Source: Podochytrium sp. JEL0797
Taxonomy: Eukaryota > Chytridiomycota > Chytridiomycetes > Chytridiales > Chytriomycetaceae
DNA length: 28,838 nucleotides
Reading direction: 5' to 3'
NCBI GenBank assembly: GCA_027596195.1
Contig: JADGJG010000235.1
Coordinates: forward strand, 1-28,838
A program made the translations under genes and the position numbers. Below are positions 1-9,155 of the stretch, piece by piece. The notes under the pieces were generated by a model that worked only from the letters and a program-made list of their open reading frames with translations, ran no database searches and was not told where the DNA came from. How positions within the stretch are numbered: position 1 is the stretch's first letter; each line of letters starts with the position of its first letter.

Positions 1-96
1 AGATTTGCATATCTGACAATTCCGAAACGCGCTTCTTCTTCAAAAAATACAGTAGAGGGCTTACATCTATGCTTTCAAGCGAATCACTCATCGGCG

Positions 97-1092
97 ATGT
101 TCAATCAGGAATTGCAAGCCGTGTTGGACAACCCGAGTCCGGCTTGGCAGGTTCTCGTGGATGACGCTGATTTCGACATTTGGGTGAGTTTGTTCTTGTT
201 GTCTTGAATTCGTGTATTCGTTTCTGAATTTGCTTTGAAGTGCTGGAAGGTGACGTGCGCCCAAGTGCGGGCAATGATTCGATTGGCTGATCCACACTTC
301 GAATTCCAAATCCAACTCCTCCCCTTTTTTCGAAACCTCAGGTCCGCATGCAAGGACCTCCAGACAGCCCATATAGTGGCCAGGAGTTCCTGATTCACGT
401 CAAGTTCCCGCATCAATATCCCTTTGCAGGCGTGCGCGTTTCATTCCTTTCGGAAATCACGCATCCCGTCATTCGAAAATGCACGAATCAAGCTTCTACT
501 CTTTGTGATTGTATTTGTTTGGGGTTGGAAGACAAATGGTCCCCAACTGCTGCCTGGAGTTGAGTGCCCCCCCCCCCCCTCCCCCACCCCCAATCCCGCT
601 AATTAACTCACCTTTTCCTTCTAATGTGCGCAAAAAGCCTTGGAGACTGTGTATCAATCGTTGCTGGACCCCTTGGAAACGTTTTTCGCCCTGCAACTCA
701 CCAAACGCTCATTCAATGGGCATTACGACGAGAGCGTGACGGCGTTACAACGCGCTAAAATGAACCAAACCCTGCACCTCTTGGCCGACAAGATTGCCTC
801 TTTGGGTGGTTCGTTTGAGCACGTGGCCCACTCTAACCGCGATATGGTGGCACTCTTCCAGACCAGCATTCATCACGCCGTGTCGCTCACGCTGGAAGCC
901 TCAGTGGCTTTGCAAGGGGTTCCAGATGCGAGAGTGGGAGGCATCTTCTCCTCCACGAAGGATGCACTTCCGGACGCAGTGACGCAGGTGGAGAATGTTA
1001 TCGATGGCAATGAGGCGTTGACAGAATCCTTGCAAAAAGTGCATACTCTTTCGGCGGTGTTGTGCGAGATTTTGGTGAAATTCTCTCCGTAA
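97..1092 (+). CDS. E2 ubiquitin-conjugating-like protein with C-terminal extension
   Basis: Three exons, 97-183, 342-558 and 638-1092, give 252 aa. Residues 1-110 follow the UBC fold: an N-terminal QELQ helix, then QGPPDSPYSGQEF (33-45), the FPHQYPF strand, and ICLGLEDKWSP around the expected catalytic cysteine, C88. E2 enzymes carry ubiquitin or a ubiquitin-like protein as a thioester before transfer. Two things are odd. The usual HPN triad reads HPV (70-72), and about eight extra cysteine-containing residues separate it from C88. A roughly 140-residue helical C-terminal part follows the UBC fold, which I do not recognise. Intron 2 (559-637) contains a C-rich tract, and its donor GTTGAG is weak. 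The frame is open upstream to base 1, so the true start could lie outside the window; ATG 97 was chosen because it puts the first E2 helix at the N-terminus. A catalytically weak E2 or UEV-like protein is an alternative. Confidence 0.72.
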
Positions 1093-1284
1093 ATATAGGC
1101 TTGAATTTAGCGTTGACAGAAGGAGGAGGGAAAGCTCATAAAATATTATTCATTTTTTAAATTGAGAATTGAGAACAAATTAAATCTTTTACCTTTCCAT
1201 CCTATTTTTAGGAAAGTGAACCTGTATCGCCTTGCAAGCAGCAAGCAAAGTTCCAGACTCTCTCCACTTCTGTCATGGGAGTCA

Positions 1285-1657
1285 CCTCGCGCTCAATATC
1301 TCAAAGCTTGAACACGGAAACTGCGCACAATGCACCGAATATTCCACCGTAAACACGACATCTTCGGGAACTTCCACAAACTGTCCCAAGAAGGCAAAAA
1401 GTTGGTTGCGTTCTTGGGAATCACCTCGGGACGATCGCCACTGTTTCTCTTGACAAACTGCGCCATCGTGTAAAACAGCATGGAGGGAATCACGACACAG
1501 CCGGCGAGAATCTCGTCCATATCCGATTCGAACGCAAGGAAATGGAGCACTTCTTCCATCATTTCGCGACCCGTGCATTCCTTCATGGGTTTCTTGACAA
1601 AGTCGCCGACTTCGTTCGGGAACAGTCCGTATCCCCAGAAGACTTCGACGTTTTCGT
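1285..1657 (-). pseudogene. Oleate hydratase (MCRA family) C-terminal fragment, frameshifted
   Basis: Reading down the minus strand, the translation contains EVFWGYGLFPNEVGDF, FVKKPMKECTGREMMEEVL, RPEVIPKNATN and then, in another frame, FLGQFVEVPEDVVFTVEYSV. These are hallmark C-terminal motifs of oleate hydratase, the FAD enzyme that adds water to the cis-9 double bond of oleic acid. The frame changes inside a run of five T/A near 1383, between the ATN and FLGQF motifs, so it cannot encode a working enzyme. The N-terminal FAD-binding part is absent. The fragment abuts a GST remnant at about 1657. Family assignment rests on motif recognition and is strong; the pseudogene status is seen directly. 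Confidence 0.82.
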
Positions 1658-2187
1658 GAATTCTTACTTACATAAAAAAATTTCTCGCTTGAACTGCTTG
1701 CTTCTCCTGCTCCTCCGCCGCCAAGATAATCTTAAAATCTTTTTCAATCTGCTTGGTTGGAGTTGGGACGTCTGACAGGGAATTATATAAAATATTTTAG
1801 CACCTAATGCGAGTCTATGCAACCACGCATCCAACAAGGGAAACTCGGCAAGGTCCGAGTTGGCGGCCCACGCGTGACTCGCGACCCAACTGAAACACGA
1901 GAAACCGCGCTGGAATTTGATGAGTCAACAACACCTCACTCGCATAAAATCCGCCTGCTCTCACCTTGCCCCATCATCGGACCGAGATCACCCATCTGCC
2001 ACATGAGCCATTAAATCGCCTCAGATTTCTTGTTGGCATCACCCGAGAGCAACACGTGGTCCGGGTCATGGCACTCGGCCAAATAAAGCCGAATGGCACC
2101 AGACTTGAACATGGCGAAATCGCCACGCGAATGATCCACGATAGCAGGGATAGGACCGTTCGGATTGACACGAAGAAACCGTACGGG
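1658..2187 (-). pseudogene. Ure2-like glutathione S-transferase pseudogene (decayed copy of the gene at 7985-9024)
   Basis: The minus strand repeats the intact GST of this window: [11 protein letters not shown] followed by WLMWQMG (about 2010-2040), intron 1 including its GTGAG donor (about 1930-1965), then [12 protein letters not shown] and FPLLDAWLH (about 1830-1910), and the last exon (about 1675-1765), ending at a copy of the AAGTAAGAATTC stop-codon context (1658-1669). A TAA stop replaces a glutamine codon between KKSEAI and WLMWQ. The equivalent of exon 2 and the start of exon 3 are deleted, as is the first half of exon 1. Retained intron sequence means the copy arose from genomic DNA, not from mRNA. 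Both ends are joined to oleate hydratase fragments. Confidence 0.87.
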
Positions 2188-2194
2188 CCTTGAT

Positions 2195-2330
2195 AATTGG
2201 TCTGTCCATGTCCGACTCGAAAGCGAGCAAATGGAGGCCCTCCTACATCATTTCGCGACCCGTGCATTACTTCGTGAGCCGTTGAAAGAGGTCGATTTCG
2301 TTCTTTCTTCAACGCTCTTCCTCCCCTTTT
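2195..2330 (-). pseudogene. Second oleate hydratase fragment, homologous to part of the 1285-1657 fragment
   Basis: The minus strand reads a stop, CTGREMM, a stop, then [13 protein letters not shown]. This matches [22 protein letters not shown] of the neighbouring fragment, with stop codons replacing lysine/glutamate positions. The preceding bases also align loosely (NEVGDF region). It ends abruptly at about 2195, where GST homology begins. The same short stretch of oleate hydratase therefore occurs on both sides of the GST remnant. Confidence 0.72.
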
Positions 2331-2344
2331 TAGACGCGTTTTTT

Positions 2345-2731
2345 TTCGGAACATGTCATGAAGAAGGCCATTGAACTTTCTTCTTCCCTGGAACTCACAG
2401 TGAGCAAGGGCAAAATAAGCGTCGGGGGTTCATGGGAATGCGGTGTCCGTCGAACCCAATCTTTCGCGAGAGACTTTTCCATCAAACCCGTCTTCGCTCG
2501 TGCAACTCGCAGAGAGTGTTTTATCGTTGTGCTTGCCTTGGGAGCGCATTTCGGAGCCTTTTTTCCCCCTCTCTCTTTTCTTCACTTGAAATATAAAAAA
2601 AGGAGGGAGAAAGAAAGGGAGAGATTAATGATTGAGAGAGTAGAATCCGAGGATGCAAGACGTGCACTCCTTCTCTCCAATTGTCACCTCATCAAAAACC
2701 TTTGCTTTTTTTCGCAAAGAACGCGCAACCA
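2345..2731. other. Intergenic stretch upstream of the FYR/PHD gene
   Basis: I find no supportable gene. Both strands have open frames with no recognised motif. The first 200 bp may be further decayed pseudogene material, but I could not match it. The last 150 bp are A/G-rich then T-rich and probably hold the promoter and 5' leader of the gene starting at 2732. Confidence 0.4.
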
Positions 2732-5253
2732 ATGGACCCTCCCGTCCCCGCACCAGATGCACCCAACAACAACACCCACATCAACAACCATAACAACAAC
2801 AACGACGATGACGCTGACGAGGTCATTGCGTGGAGTGATGACGAGGACGTCCCAGGCGAAGCCAACGACAAACAACCACCAGTGATAGACCTCCCCGCCC
2901 CGCCCGCCCCAACATTTCCCACGGCAACCCCGCAACAGTCAGTTTTTTTTGCACCTGTTTTTTCGTTTCTGCCTGCGTTTTTGTTGCGTTTTTGACGTGT
3001 TTTTTTTTGCACTTAGGAACCGGGCTGCTTCGGAATCTTCGGCCCAGTCCCACGAAGCATCGGCAGTCAAAGTATCGAAACACAAACCCCCGCAGCTATG
3101 GGAGCCAGTGTACGTTGCCGCTGAACCAAAAAACGCGAATTCTGAATCCCTATTCCAGCATCGCCGACCAAACCGTATCTTCCTACGAACTCGAACGCGA
3201 AGCCCGCATTGCGCAAAACCGCGCCGTGTTGCTGAGTCTCGGTGTCCTCAAGGACAGCTCGTTTTCGCTCACGGGTTCCGAAGAAGTGGCGGAGGAGAAG
3301 AAGCCAAGAAAGAGCCACAAGAGGAAAAAGACGTCGGATTTCTATCAGAGCGTGTTGGATCAGATGGATTTGAAGCGGAGTAAGAGGTTGCAAGGGGAAG
3401 GGCCTGAAAATGTAATTTGTTGTTTATTTTTCTTGTTCGCGGTTTTGCGGAAATCTAATCTCTCTGTTATTCCATTCCCAAACACCCAAATATCCCCTTC
3501 TCCCAGATCCGTGGCGGAAAATCATCCGAACTCGGCAACCACTTGGAACCTTCGGCCCGCGCCTTCTCAGACTCGGATTCCAATAACAATTCCGACGACG
3601 ACGACATTTTCGACCATTCGGGCATGATTGGCATGTCCAAAATCCGCAAACGCCGCTTGGGGGCCGGAGTCGACTTGATGGAAGGTCTCCAAAACGACTT
3701 TATTCACGTCGAGGCGCCCTTCACGCTCGGTTTTACCAAGTTGACGGTGTGGAGTGTGGGCAAGATTGTGGAGGATGAAGTCAAGAGGGAGAATTATTGG
3801 AGTCAGAAGCATGTTCGTGTTTATTTTTTTTCCTTTCCCGTCGTGCCTACCTGATTGACCAAAACCCCCCGCAACACACAGTGCCGTTATCGCCACCAAT
3901 ACCCCGTCGGCTTCAAAGCCACCAAAAACCAATACGGATACGACTGGACCATGACGATCGAAGAAGGCGAGGACGGACCCTTGTTCAAAGTCGTGGCCGA
4001 CAATGCGCCCGAACTCCCCGAATTCACGGGGCCTTCCCCAACGAGTCCATGGACGGAAGTATGCATGACTGTGATGGGAAAGGTATTTGTTGTGCGTTTG
4101 TTCTTGGGTTTTTGGCTTGTCGCTCACGGCACTCACCCCCACCCCCCTTCCTCCGTAACTATAAAAAAAGAACTCCAAAACCCGCGTCTCAGGTCCACAC
4201 CAATTCGGATTCACCGACCCCTTCCTCCAATCCGTCATCTTCGGTCTCCCAAACCACCCGCACATCCAAGACATGACGACGCTCCGCCTCGTATCCCGCC
4301 AAGCACGCCGCGGACTCCGCTTCGGCGGGCGTGACGGACAAAAACGCAAACGCGGACGAAGCAGAAATGGACACGGGTTGATGGATGAGTTGGCGGCGAA
4401 TGTGATTGTGGTCGGGGGGATGAAGGAGGTGGACTGGGAGGTTGTGTTGGAAGGGGAGAGGGTTGCGGAGGGGGAGAGGCGGGAGGCGAGACGGGTCAAG
4501 ATGGAGGCAGAGGAGAAGGAGAGGAGGAGGTTGCAGGAAGAGAAGGAGAGGGGGATGGGGGTGAGGATTTCGTTGAAGGCGGAGGAGTTGGAGGAGGTTT
4601 TGCAGCAGCAGCACCAGAGAGGCGGCAGGAGGCAGCAGGAGGAGGCGGTGGTGGAAATGATGGAGGTGGAGGTGGAGGTTGAGGAGGAGATTCCTGAGAG
4701 TGAGTTGGCGCCTGTGGCCGCGCGGGTGGTGAATGGGCGGGAGTTCCGGTCTCGTAAGCCGCCGAAGCAGTTCCGGAAAGTGATCAAGAAGATTATGATG
4801 CCTGCGAAGAATAGGAGGGGAGGAGACGCGGGTGGGTCTGCTGCTGCGCGTGTTGCGGCTGCTCCGGCCGCGCCGGCTCCTGTTGCTGCCGCAGCAGTTC
4901 CTCCTGTGGTGGTTCGAAAGACGCTTACGACGGTGCCGGATGAGATTCTGGCGCGGTCTCAGGACCCCGAGGATGATGTTGTTTATTGCATTTGTGAGTA
5001 CCCCGGGTCGGATGTGTGGAATACGGTTGCGTGTGACTATTGCAATATTTGGGTGAGGTTTTTGTTGTGTGTGTGTCTTTCTCAGATCTCATCACTCATC
5101 CCTTTCTCCTGATAGTATCACATTGATTGTGTGGGATACGTGGACCCCGAAACAATCGCGAAAGATCAGCATGTGCATGTCAAGGGGCTCATGAGAGATG
5201 GGAGGTGGAAGTGTCCGCGGTGCAGACATGAGGTGCTTCTTGTCAAAGTGTGA
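2732..5253 (+). CDS. FYRN-FYRC and PHD-finger chromatin protein
   Basis: Seven exons (2732-2937, 3017-3109, 3159-3411, 3507-3812, 3882-4082, 4171-5052, 5116-5253) give 692 aa in a continuous frame. The N-terminal 180 residues are acidic and disordered, with Asn/Asp tracts and a basic KKPRKSHKRKK patch. Residues about 258-312 form an FYRN domain (HQYPVGFKAT, DGPLFKVVAD). An FYRC domain follows (FTGPSPTSPWTEV ... SGPHQFGFTDPFLQ), the pair found in KMT2/MLL and TBRG1-type nuclear proteins. A long Glu/Arg/Gln-rich coiled-coil stretch (about 430-560) leads to a C-terminal PHD finger with ligands CIC, CDYC, H-x2-C and CPRC; the intron at 5053-5115 lies between the CDYC pair and the H-x2-C. PHD fingers usually read histone H3 tails. 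There is no SET or JmjC domain, so it is more likely a reader or scaffold than an enzyme. Confidence 0.85.
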
Positions 5254-5523
5254 AAGATGCCCTTATTAGTTATTGGTCCTTTTTTTATTAAAATGTATTA
5301 CTGAAAAGGGAAGTGGGGGGAAAGTCATTTTTTTTCTCTCAGACAACATCACGAGTATGACGAGCAAGAAGAGACATGTAAATTCCATGCGGATGCGAGC
5401 TTTAGAAAATCAAATCAACTGTTTGAACTGGCACGTGAACCTGGGAAATCCAATTTCGCGAATCTCCACGGACACACAAACCCCCAAAAAATTCCCACTT
5501 TGCCCCCGCCACTTTCCCAAAAT

Positions 5524-5857
5524 ATGGCACAAAGCAGCTACTTCCACGTCTCTCTTGCACTCGCATTCCTCCTCCTGGTTACGACTGTTCTGGGCACATC
5601 AGTCGGCGTGAATGACACCGAGCCGCTGGTGATCGCTGCGGCAGCAAGCGCTCAGGTTGTGAAGGATGTGGCGCCTGCGGTTGGTGTTGTGGAGGTCATG
5701 GGCAAGCTGTACAATGCGTATTTGTTTGTGGCAAGAGCGGCATTGGTGAGTGGAGACTATCGGTACAACCCCGAATTGGATCCTGACTCTGCTCAATTTT
5801 TAGTTCCTCACGGCATGGCTGTTCTTCTTACCGGATTCAATGGAACCCGACCTGTAG
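5524..5857 (+). CDS. Small two-TM protein of unknown function (A)
   Basis: ATG 5524 opens with a hydrophobic segment (residues about 8-27, LALAFLLLVTTVLG) that could be a signal peptide or first membrane span. A GTGAGT donor at 5746 and a TTTTTAG acceptor at 5801-5803 define a 58 bp intron. Spliced, the protein is 91 aa and ends in a second hydrophobic segment (FVARAALFLTAWLFFLP). Without splicing the frame continues but the second span is lost. The architecture (TM, 40-50-residue loop, TM, short tail) matches two neighbours on the other strand, at 6855-7190 and 7355-7618, and the second spans look alike (FVARAALFLTA, FVLQTAAVFTG, FVLQFAALITA). I do not recognise a family. Confidence 0.6.
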
Positions 5858-6854
5858 TCGCCAGCGAGATCTTAAGAAATGCGTCTCGCGAACCAAATAA
5901 GCCATTCATCGAATCGAACCTCATTTCCCCCGGCCTGACAAAGGACCTCATACCACTTTTCCTTCTTCGCTTGCTATTTATTCTGGAGGCAAAAATAAAG
6001 TCTTCAAGTGATCTCCGTTTTCTTGCGCGTCTTGTCTTCAAAAACACCGACACTCAAGCCTCAACCTCAACCTGCAACGCACGCAAACCCTCACAACTGA
6101 CTCTCCACTCCAAACAAACACTCTCGACACTGCCCCCGTCTCCCCCAAATGTCCCAACAAAAGCACACAGAAACCCATTCCATGAACGCGTCTCTCCCTC
6201 CCCCCAAAGTCGGACTCCCCCACCCCCCCCCCCCCAGGTACCGATCGCGCGCATGGATATCAATTCGGGCACAATTTTGCGAGTGGGGAAGCGCGCATTG
6301 AGAGTTTGGGGCCTTTCGTTTCTGCGTTTCTGCGGGGATTCGGAAAGCGCGTAGGTATCAGAAGCAGGAGTAGGCTTGGTACGGCATGTCTATTTATAGG
6401 GGGAGGGGGGGGGGGTAATTGGTGACCTCGCGGTCCCTTTCTTGCAGCCCAACAAGGTTCGGGCAACAGATTTTGGGGGTCCCCCTTTTTGAAGGTTTGA
6501 AATCAACAAACAAGAACTTTGCCAAACACGTTTTTCGTTGGGATGGTGCGGCGGACTGGAATGCATTGCATTTTAGAGAACAGAAGGAGAAAGGGAGGAT
6601 GGAATCTCTGTTTTTGAAGGGCGACGTCGAAGTTTGAAGGGGGGTGCGTGCGTATGCTTTTTTTTCGATGCGGGAGACAAAAAACGAGCGCGTGAGGGGA
6701 ACGTGAGGGGGCAGTTCACGGTGTAAAGGGAGGGAAAAAACTGTTCTCTACATTCTTTTGCGCGAATAATACAGATTTTATTTCGATGGCCTTCAAAGGC
6801 CGGGCAAACACAACAAAGAAAATAATAATAAATAGATGAAGTTGACAGAACTTG
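5858..6854. other. About 1 kb without a supportable gene
   Basis: Several short open frames exist but none shows a domain or a convincing exon structure. There is a C run just before CAGGTACCG at about 6237 and a G run at about 6400-6416. A TATA-like element (CTATTTATAG, readable on either strand) lies near 6390-6400. An open plus-strand frame ending at 6637 (…DWNALHFREQKEKGRM…) could be the tail of an unrecognised spliced gene. An AATAAA near 6827 could serve it. Confidence 0.35.
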
Positions 6855-7190
6855 TCAGAAGGTGGTCGCATTTGGGATCCCAAAAAGACCAAGGTAAAGC
6901 CCGCCTGTGAAGACGGCCGCCGTTTGCAACACGAACAGAAAGCCGCCGACCATCACCCACAGCGTGGCAAACACGTTGGGTGGGGGTTGCGTTGGGTGGT
7001 GGAGGAGTGCAGTCGTGGAGTTGGGCGCGCTGAGGGAAAGTGAAAATCGGGCGTTCGCGGGAGATTGTTCTGGGTCAAACAGCGAGGAGGTTGAGACCAG
7101 GGCTGCGCCGCAGAGAGCCGCGAAGGTGAGGAGGAGCGAGTACTTGGTGAGCGTGAAGGCGATCTGCGAGTGGACCGTTTCGGATGACAT
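6855..7190 (-). CDS. Small two-TM protein of unknown function (B)
   Basis: This single-exon gene reads from ATG 7190 to TGA 6855 and encodes 111 aa. A hydrophobic segment at residues about 16-36 (YSLLLTFAALCGAALV) is followed by a Ser/Pro/Thr-rich loop and a second span (WVMVGGFLFVLQTAAVFTGGLYLGL, split here as WVMVGGFLFVL and QTAAVFTGGLYLGL). The frame is open upstream of the ATG without another AUG. The gene is in tandem with the minus-strand gene at 7355-7618, 164 bp away, and resembles it in layout. Function is unknown; a small membrane or secretory-pathway protein is the most that can be said. Confidence 0.6.
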   Translation of the reverse strand: MSSETVHSQIAFTLTKYSLLLTFAALCGAALVSTSSLFDPEQSPANARFSLSLSAPNSTTALLHHPTQPPPNVFATLWVMVGGFLFVLQTAAVFTGGLYLGLFGIPNATTF

Positions 7191-7354
7191 TTTGGATGCG
7201 ATTGAGGTGCGATTGGGGCGTTTTTCCAAATTTCTGGGTCAACCCTCTTTTGCCGGAAAAGAAAAATTTTCCAAAAAATTCAGAGAAAAGAAAGACAGAA
7301 GAAAAGAAAGACAGAGATTTATTTATATGTAGAGAAAAGGAGAGAATGAAAAGG

Positions 7355-7618
7355 TTAGAACCCCGAAACAGCAGCCGTGATCAGTGCTGCGAACTGCAAG
7401 ACGAAAACAAATGCTTTCGAACAGATTGATATCGTCCGCATCACTTGATCCATCGAGAACACCATCAATGCATCACTCAGCGGCGTTTGCAAAAGGGGGT
7501 GTATTGATTTTTCGGGTGTGGGGCTTCCTGACACGGAGACAACGGATGCACCGAGGAAGATGATGAGGATCGTGAGTGTTGTGCCGACAGAGAGAACAAC
7601 CAGGCTTTCGTTTTGCAT
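7355..7618 (-). CDS. Small two-TM protein of unknown function (C)
   Basis: This single exon from ATG 7618 to TAA 7355 encodes 87 aa. The first hydrophobic span covers residues about 5-26 (LVVLSVGTTLTILIIFLGAS). A loop of about 35 residues is followed by a second span close to the C-terminus (KAFVFVLQFAALITAAV). The FVFVLQFAALITAA segment resembles FLFVLQTAAVFTGG of protein B and, less closely, FVARAALFLTA of protein A, so the three may be diverged paralogues. It has no enzyme motif and no cysteine pattern. Confidence 0.6.
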   Translation of the reverse strand: MQNESLVVLSVGTTLTILIIFLGASVVSVSGSPTPEKSIHPLLQTPLSDALMVFSMDQVMRTISICSKAFVFVLQFAALITAAVSGF

Positions 7619-7984
7619 TTGGACTTTGGTGGGAATGAGGGGGCACAATTCGGGCGTTTTTGCTTGGTCCTTTTTGTGGAGGTCAGCAAAGCCACCCTTT
7701 TCTCCACCCGCAGCCCTTCCGCCTTCCCGCAGCCAAAAAAACCACCTTTCTGAGCAAGTTGATACAACTGAAAAGAAAGATGGTTATAGTAATGCCATAT
7801 ATGCTTTGTGAAAAAGGATGGAAAATGAGAGGATCAACGCGAAGATCGGACAATCTCTCCCCTCCATTCGCCACGCACGCGTTTCGAAACCAGGGAAATT
7901 CCTATTTCTTCGATTTTCTTTCTCCTTGATCGCGTGCTCGCACGGCACTTCCTGCGCGTTGTGGATTTGAAATGAACGCACAAA
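7619..7984. promoter_or_regulatory. Divergent intergenic region between two-TM gene C and the GST gene
   Basis: The two genes are transcribed away from each other, so this 366 bp must hold both promoters. I see no clear TATA box. An ATG at 7972, out of frame with and 13 nt before the chosen GST start, would make an overlapping upstream frame if included in the mRNA. Confidence 0.4.
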
Positions 7985-9024
7985 ATGGCAAATCATATCC
8001 GTGCGTTCCTCCGCAAAACCTTTTCCCAAACGCAACCAATGAGCATCACACTTTACACTGTCGGTACTCCCAACGGCCACAAAGTCTCCATCGCCCTCGA
8101 GGAACTCAAGGCCCGCACGGGACTCCAATACAACGTGCACAACATCTCGTTCGCCACCAACGAGCAAAAGGAGGAATGGTTCCTCAAGATCAACCCGAAC
8201 GGTCGTATCCCTGCCATCGTGGATCATTCGCGTGGTGATTTCCCCGTGTTTGAGTCTGGCGCCATTCTGCTTTATTTGGCCGAGCATCATGACCCGGAAC
8301 ACGTGTTGCTCTCGGGTGATGCCAATAAGAAGTCGGAGGCGATTCAATGGCTCATGTGGCAGATGGGTGGGCTAGGGCCGATGCAAGGGCAAGGTAAGGG
8401 CAGGCGGGTGTTGTGCGAGTGAGGTGTTGTTGGGAGCATTCGACTGACTCACGAAACTTGGTCCAGCCAACCACTTCAACAGATACGCGCCAGAAATGAT
8501 TCCTTATGGAATCAAGCGTTACCAAGATGAGACGCGCCGTTTGTACAGGTGCGTTGAATTTGAGGGTTCCGGGGAGGTGATGGGGGGGATTTCGAATCCG
8601 ACGATTTATAATAACGCCACATTTGAATGATTAGTGTCATGGAACGTCAGCTTAGCGGTGGCCGTGAATATTTGGCTGGAGACTACTCGATCGCGGATAT
8701 CTCGTGTTTCAGTTGGGTCGCGAGTCACGCGTGGGCCACCAACTCGGATCTTGCCGAGTTTCCCTTGTTGGATGCGTGGTTGCACAAACTCGCGTTGAAG
8801 CCAACTGTGGTTGCTGGAATGAGTATGTGTTATTTTATCTTATTTTGCCGTGAGACAACTGACTGATTCCCTTTTATTCTGCAGACGTGCCTACCCCAAA
8901 CAAGCTGATTGAAAACGATTTCAAGATTATCTTGACGGCGGAGGAGCAGGAGAAGCAAGCTGCCCAAGCGAGAGAGTGGATTTTGAAGGGCATGCAGGAG
9001 GCCGCCGCGAAGGCCGACAAGTAA
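7985..9024 (+). CDS. Ure2-like (nu-class type) glutathione S-transferase
   Basis: Four exons (7985-8393, 8467-8548, 8635-8822, 8885-9024) encode 272 aa. The N-terminal thioredoxin fold shows [27 protein letters not shown] with the cis-proline, and [12 protein letters not shown], the glutathione-binding loop. The helical domain has [27 protein letters not shown] and ADISCFSWV. These are typical of the Ure2/YfcG/YghU branch, which works on disulfides and organic hydroperoxides with glutathione. The first 18 residues ([18 protein letters not shown]) are basic and amphipathic and could be a mitochondrial targeting sequence. The in-frame ATG at 8039 starts exactly at the thioredoxin fold and may give a cytosolic form. 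A decayed copy of this gene lies at 1658-2187. Confidence 0.9.
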
Positions 9025-9094
9025 GAATTCAAAATCTGTGGGTGGATTCGGAGGAAGCGGGCTCATGTTTTTGTGTTTCTGCAGGAGTAGTGTT

Positions 9095-9100
9095 AATAAA
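9095..9100 (+). terminator. AATAAA polyadenylation signal of the GST gene
   Basis: A canonical AATAAA lies 71 nt after the GST stop codon, just before the convergent hexokinase gene. Confidence 0.6.
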
Positions 9101-9155
9101 TCTCTGTTGTGAATCCTTTTTCTTTCTCCCTTCCCAGATATCCAAAAAAAAAACT

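Noticed and set aside
1966..2193. Plus-strand open frame resembling the antisense of the GST gene
   Set aside because: Explained by the GST pseudogene on the minus strand; not a gene.
2358..2885. Plus-strand 175-codon open frame before the FYR/PHD gene
   Set aside because: No recognised motif, overlaps decayed sequence and the start of the supported gene in another frame.
3567..4787. 406-codon minus-strand open frame across the FYR/PHD gene
   Set aside because: Low-complexity Ser/Thr/Pro/Arg translation that mirrors the plus-strand domains; no motif of its own.
6054..6466. Minus-strand Gly- or Pro-rich open frames near the C and G runs
   Set aside because: Translations of homopolymer tracts with no domain, splice logic or start context.
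7784..8347. Long minus-strand open frame opposite the GST gene
   Set aside because: It is the antisense shadow of exon 1; the plus frame carries all GST motifs.
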